From NCBI GenBank assembly GCA_025506515.1, contig JACCIX010000473.1:62001-126000 (forward strand): a stretch of 64,000 bases of DNA, written 5' to 3'. This stretch comes from Flaveria trinervia (lineage: Eukaryota; Streptophyta; Magnoliopsida; Asterales; Asteraceae). Below are positions 60,594 through 64,000 of the stretch, in pieces (within the stretch, counting starts at the first letter, position 1; each line of letters begins with the position of its first letter). A program made the position numbers and the translations under genes. The notes beneath the pieces were generated by a model that saw only the letters and a program-made list of their open reading frames with translations, searched no databases and was not told where the DNA came from.

Positions 60594-63401
60594 GATAGCC
60601 AAGAGCTAGAGATGGCAGTTTCGACCCATTTATGGATGAACGGGTCGACTTGGGTTATACTTTTCCTCTACCAGATCAGATAGTACAATTTAAAATATTC
60701 TTTAAAGTGCACAAAACCACAGATTTTTTTTTATTTCGAATATTATCTTATCAATTTAATAATATAGTTTGTCTATCACATTTGAACACTAAATTATTTG
60801 TGAAGTTCAAGAAAACAAGAAACAAAAAAAATGTTTCTAGGCAGCTGACACAATCAACCCGTTTAACTTGTTAGACAACCTGCCAGATCTGTCCATTTTT
60901 TCACCTCTACCAAAAACTGAAACTTAGAAAGCCTCCACTTTGCAAGGGTTGGGGAGGCAAGTAAACATGTTAATTCCTTGCATTTGCACCATGACATTTG
61001 TGTCACAAAGTGGTATTTATCTTTCTAGTTGCTCCAAGGATATGTGCTAACCAGTTATGAATATTAGAGGAGATTATTCACTCACAAGTCGGTTAATTTC
61101 ACAAGAAGAGATATATTTGAAGGAATTGGCCCCTCCAGTCCACTTGCAACCATTTCACTTCAGAAAGAACAAACAACAAATAAGATCAATGAAATGAATG
61201 CCTGGTGTGATATTTATAATAGCATTGTAATGCAATAAAACGATACAAATGAAAAACAATCTTACAGCCGAGAAAGATTTTCCCAGTTCTGTATGAAATC
61301 AGGTATGGGCCCACTGAAGTTGTTATCGTTTATCCTACTGTATTGAAAAGAAAGATGTATGAGTTGTAACATTAGAATCATGAAGAAGTCATAGAACATC
61401 TGCATTCTGCTCCCTCCATTCCAAAACATTGAGGTACATTCTGTCATTTGAACTCAAATGGACTTTCATATGAATTGTATTATGTGTAACAATTATTAAA
61501 AGTTCCATGTAATTAAAATTTTTTATCTTAAATCCCATATCAACTATGAAGTTGGAACTTGAAAACTTATCAGATTTACTTAAACTGTTAAAATGAAGCT
61601 ATTTTTAGAATAAGGAAATACTGTACAAGCGATAATGTGGAATATTTACAAATTTGTTAAGTTTCTTAGTTCACCAAGGGCTGCTGGCAACGTCCCTGTC
61701 AATTGGTTTGAAGACAACATCCTGGAATTTAATGTAGTGATATAAACAAACTTAGTTAGAAATTTAGAACAATTAAATACCTAATGGAGAAAAACATGTC
61801 AACATAGGATTAATAAATCTTACAAAGATTTCAAATTAGATAATCTCCCAAATTGAGAAGGAATTGTTCCTGAAAGATAGTTTGCTTCAAAATCCCTGAT
61901 TAAAAAATTTACGTAGATCAATGTTTTTGACCACCTCTGTCTAAAGAGTTTCACTTTGAAGAAAGATTCCAAGCAAAAGAAATAAATAAATAAAATCAAG
62001 ATGACCTACAGCTTTGTGAGAGTGGTAATATTCCCTAGTTCAGGTGGAATTTTCCCACTTATTCGATTGCCAAGAAGAGAACTGCATTATGGTCAATGCT
62101 TATCAGGTCAGACCTTAAGTTTACAAAGTTACTCATACAGAAAAGATTCTGAAAAAATAAGCATAAGAAATGAATCTCACATTTCTTGCAATTGGGTCAT
62201 GCCCCATTCTGGTGGAATTGGGCCATTCAAGTAATTGTAAGCAAAGTCACTGTAAATCAAACAAACATATTTGAGACAAACTTGTTTTTCATTCATAATA
62301 TATAATCAAACATAATAATCCAGCATTGTAAAGTTATGAGCTCACATTGAATTGAGATAAGGAAGCTTCACCAGCTCAGGTGAAAGAACACCCGGAAGAC
62401 TGTAAAACTTCAATGTGCTGCATTAGATCACAAATGACTTTTAGGGTCAAGTATTAAGACGGTTACTTCTAACTTGTTCTGGATTCTTACAGACACTAAT
62501 TTTGTAAGAAGCAATTGCTTAACAACTAACCGATAATTCTTTTATGAATCCCAAAAGGATGGATCTCAATATAACATTTAACCAAAAAAAGATCTTTTAA
62601 TGAGTTTAAAATGGTTTGGTATAGAAAAGAGGTTTAATTTAGCTTCCTTTCTTTTAGGATCATCAAAAACATACTTGTAAAACTTTGAAGGGCTTGTATA
62701 TCAAGGAGATAAGGGGTGGCAATTTCACCCATCCACTTGTGAATATGTCACTTATGGTTTTGCTGTATCTGTATGTAGTGAAAAAAAAAGGTAAAAGGAA
62801 ATGGTTCAAATGGATTGAAGGTCACCCAAGTGTATTTTTTATGCCTATAATCTCCAAAATCATTTTATTTTTAAAAGTATTTGTTACAATAATATATTTC
62901 CCATAACCATATCTTTTTTTTCAACAACAATTTTTTACTCATAACACCACCTAACATTGCACTTGCAAGGATTTAAACCCACACCCCTTTTGTAGGGGGA
63001 TCACCAATGCCACTAGGCTATAAGGCCATGGGCTCCTAAAACCATATCTGACACACTAAGCATTAATAGGAACTTTTAATATAATCTAGACAAAATATGC
63101 TTGAACATGACCGTTTTGAACCATTACCCAGCCCATCCATTTTGCCACCTCTAAAAGAGATGCATATATAACATAACATTCCTAATGCATTGAATTTCAG
63201 AGCAGAGTAGGACAAGTGTATTATACATGCTTACGACATGACAGACACTGTTGTTGGCGATGTTGCAATCACATCCAATACTGGCATCAGCTTCCTGAGT
63301 TAGCTTTGGCACTTCAGTAATCGGATCAAGGCTGCAAGTGTCACCATTGAAACTCCAATTGGTTGCACCCATTGTAGTAAGAATATTACTAACAGCTACC
63401 A
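53337..63401 (-). CDS. LRR-malectin receptor-like kinase, LRR-VIII type (At1g53440/At1g07650-like), 5' exon missing, two frameshifts
   Basis: Twenty-three exons are read from 63401-63227 to 53705-53337, about 973 codons. The ectodomain begins NILTTMGATNWSF and has a CDCNIANNSVCHVV cap. Repeats follow in 66-72-nt phase-2 exons at 62417-62346, 62249-62181, 62081-62010, 61895-61824, 61721-61650, 61337-61266, 61157-61086, 60478-60408, 60332-60261, 59618-59550 and 59457-59392. The malectin-like domain covers 58000-57618 and 57307-57112. The transmembrane helix is in 56989-56846. Kinase exons are 55858-55740 (IGEGGFGPVYK), 55343-55134 (VVAVKQL lysine), 54770-54533 (HRDIKATN, DFGLARL), 54273-54123 and 53705-53337. 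The exon 60478-60408 is 71 nt instead of 72, and exon 55343-55134 lacks one A near 55280. Both shift the frame. The signal-peptide exon lies upstream. The gene is active or nearly so only if these indels are errors. Confidence 0.9.
56216..56582. mobile_element. MITE of the TAGAGGTGGCAA family, kinase gene intron
   Basis: Left TAGAGGGTGCAGTTTCGACCC and right reverse complement TAGATGTGGCAAGATG are inverted. The interior includes 'atgggtctatttgg' and 'gcgggtcaaat' words. Confidence 0.55.
58125..58454. mobile_element. Probable diverged MITE of the same family
   Basis: The left end TAGAGGTTACTGTTCCAACCC resembles, inverted, the right end, whose reverse complement is CTAGTTACAAGTTTCAACCC. The interior has 'gacccggtccttg' and a run of ACAACAACAATAATAA. 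The ends are more diverged than in the other copies. Confidence 0.4.
59029..59347. mobile_element. MITE of the TAGAGGTGGCAA family, kinase gene intron
   Basis: The left end ATGGTGGCAATATATG and the right-end reverse complement AAAAGTGGCAATTTCAACCC are inverted. The interior contains 'tttgacctgcttaacctg'. Boundaries are approximate. Confidence 0.45.
59899..60125. mobile_element. MITE of the TAGAGGTGGCAA family, short copy
   Basis: Left TAGAAGTGGTAAGATGGG and right reverse complement AAGATGGCAATCTCGAC are inverted. The element is about 227 bp long and lies between two LRR exons. Confidence 0.5.
60541..60591. repeat. (TA)n microsatellite
   Basis: An almost pure TA run of about 50 bp with one TT interruption lies immediately left of the MITE at 60607. 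Confidence 0.95.
60607..60909. mobile_element. MITE of the TAGAGGTGGCAA family, kinase gene intron
   Basis: Left TAGAGATGGCAGTTTCGACCC and right reverse complement TAGAGGTGAAAAAATGG are inverted. The interior has 'caacccgtttaacttgttag'. It borders a TA microsatellite. Confidence 0.65.
62710..63153. mobile_element. MITE of the TAGAGGTGGCAA family carrying a nested SINE
   Basis: Left TAAGGGGTGGCAATTTCACCC and right reverse complement TAGAGGTGGCAAAATGG are inverted. Without the SINE at 62915-63039 and one target duplication it would be about 310 bp, in line with the other members. Confidence 0.7.
62915..63039 (-). mobile_element. tRNA-derived SINE with 10-bp target duplication
   Basis: On the minus strand a box A (TATAGCCTAGTGG, 63022-63010) and box B (GGTTTAAATCC, 62979-62969) stand about 30 bp apart, as in a tRNA promoter. 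The 3' end is A-rich (the T run at 62914-62920 on the plus strand). AACCATATCT flanks it exactly on both sides, at 62905-62914 and 63040-63049. Tail, promoter boxes and a perfect target duplication together are diagnostic of SINE retroposition. Confidence 0.8.
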
Positions 63402-64000
63402 CTGGGTCAAAGTAAATTCAGAAGACCTTTGTAAGTATGATGCAAACTTTTATAAAAGTTTGCATGGATATAGAGATATATAGTGTTTATTCAAAACAGT
63501 TAAACTATAAGGTACGACAATCGCTATGTTAAAATTCATAACATTTCATTTAATTTGTGCTAGCCTTATTTAAATTGCTCTTCACTTGATAAAATATGAG
63601 AATTTTGTTGGGGAAACACATTAGCATCAATAATTAGTAATCACTTGATAAAATTTTGCAGTTCAAATATTTGTAAAGAAAAAAACGACATATTGCAATT
63701 CTCATAGCCATCTTAAAATCAAAAGTTACTGCAAAATGCCCTTAGGAGAATCCAACAAGTGAATTTGTCATCCAACATTGATAACCTTCTCATCCAATAC
63801 CAACAAATCAAACTAATGACCACTTTACTTTATACACAAGGAAATAGGTGGCAAAATGGGTGGGTCTGATAGCGGGTCAAACCCAATGATCATATTATAT
63901 AAATCTTTTTTTTTCTATTTTTCCCTCTTCTTGAATGCTATGAATAACTATGTATCTATTAGAAATTATAACCAAAATCCTGCATAAATCTTTACAAGAT
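63402..64000. other. First intron or 5' region of the receptor kinase, with half a MITE
   Basis: The splice acceptor at 63402 shows that at least one more exon (signal peptide) lies upstream. None is recognisable before the window ends. At 63847 a left MITE end (TAGGTGGCAAAATGGG) begins and its partner end is not seen. Confidence 0.45.

Overview
The window is nuclear DNA of a flowering plant. It is AT-rich, its genes are split by many GT-AG introns, and its products are plant-specific or organelle-directed families. Gaps and introns are full of short non-autonomous transposons. The genes read like a eudicot. An Asteraceae source is my guess, from the recurring 'gacccatttatgaatgggtc' type intron repeats, and is not proven.

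Layout, left to right. 1.25-5.0 kb (+): a chloroplast-type NAD(P)-binding/CIA30 protein like Arabidopsis At4g18810, 5' end uncertain. 7.4-12.8 kb (+): a DUF676 serine-esterase-like alpha/beta hydrolase, 11 exons. 15.2-18.2 kb (-): a GDSL esterase/lipase, 5 exons. 18.2-27.6 kb: a gene-poor block of hAT-, Helitron- and PIF/Harbinger-like non-autonomous elements, an 83-bp tandem repeat with an (AT)n expansion, and an old duplicated segment. 27.7-31.0 kb (-): an IQD calmodulin-binding protein with a probable 5'UTR intron. 32.6-33.2 kb (-): three 3' exons of an unrecognised gene with no visible 5' end. 35.2-37.5 kb (+): a small UBTD-type protein. 38.1-41.5 kb (-): an mTERF2/EMB2219-like organelle factor carrying five single-base frameshifts. 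44.4-48.5 kb (+): a MULE-transposase-derived SWIM zinc-finger protein like At1g60560. 49.9-52.1 kb (-): a seipin. 53.3 to beyond 63.4 kb (-): an LRR-malectin receptor kinase of the LRR-VIII type with two single-base frameshifts and introns loaded with MITEs and a SINE.

The genes do not form a pathway. Two products probably act in chloroplasts (the CIA30 protein and mTERF2), two in lipid metabolism (GDSL esterase, seipin), with a possible third (DUF676 hydrolase), and two in signalling (IQD, receptor kinase). No rRNA, confident tRNA, CRISPR, virus or organelle insertion was recognised.

The best leads are: (1) seven single-base indels, six of them homopolymer contractions, confined to two genes; (2) two related TTA-flanked elements inserted at the same site of successive tandem repeats, with different interiors, one holding a small coding-like ORF; (3) a SINE with a perfect 10-bp target duplication nested in a MITE in a receptor-kinase intron; (4) an ancient duplicated segment at 23.1 and 26.5 kb with a conserved short reading frame. 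I found no clear new enzymatic or defence system.
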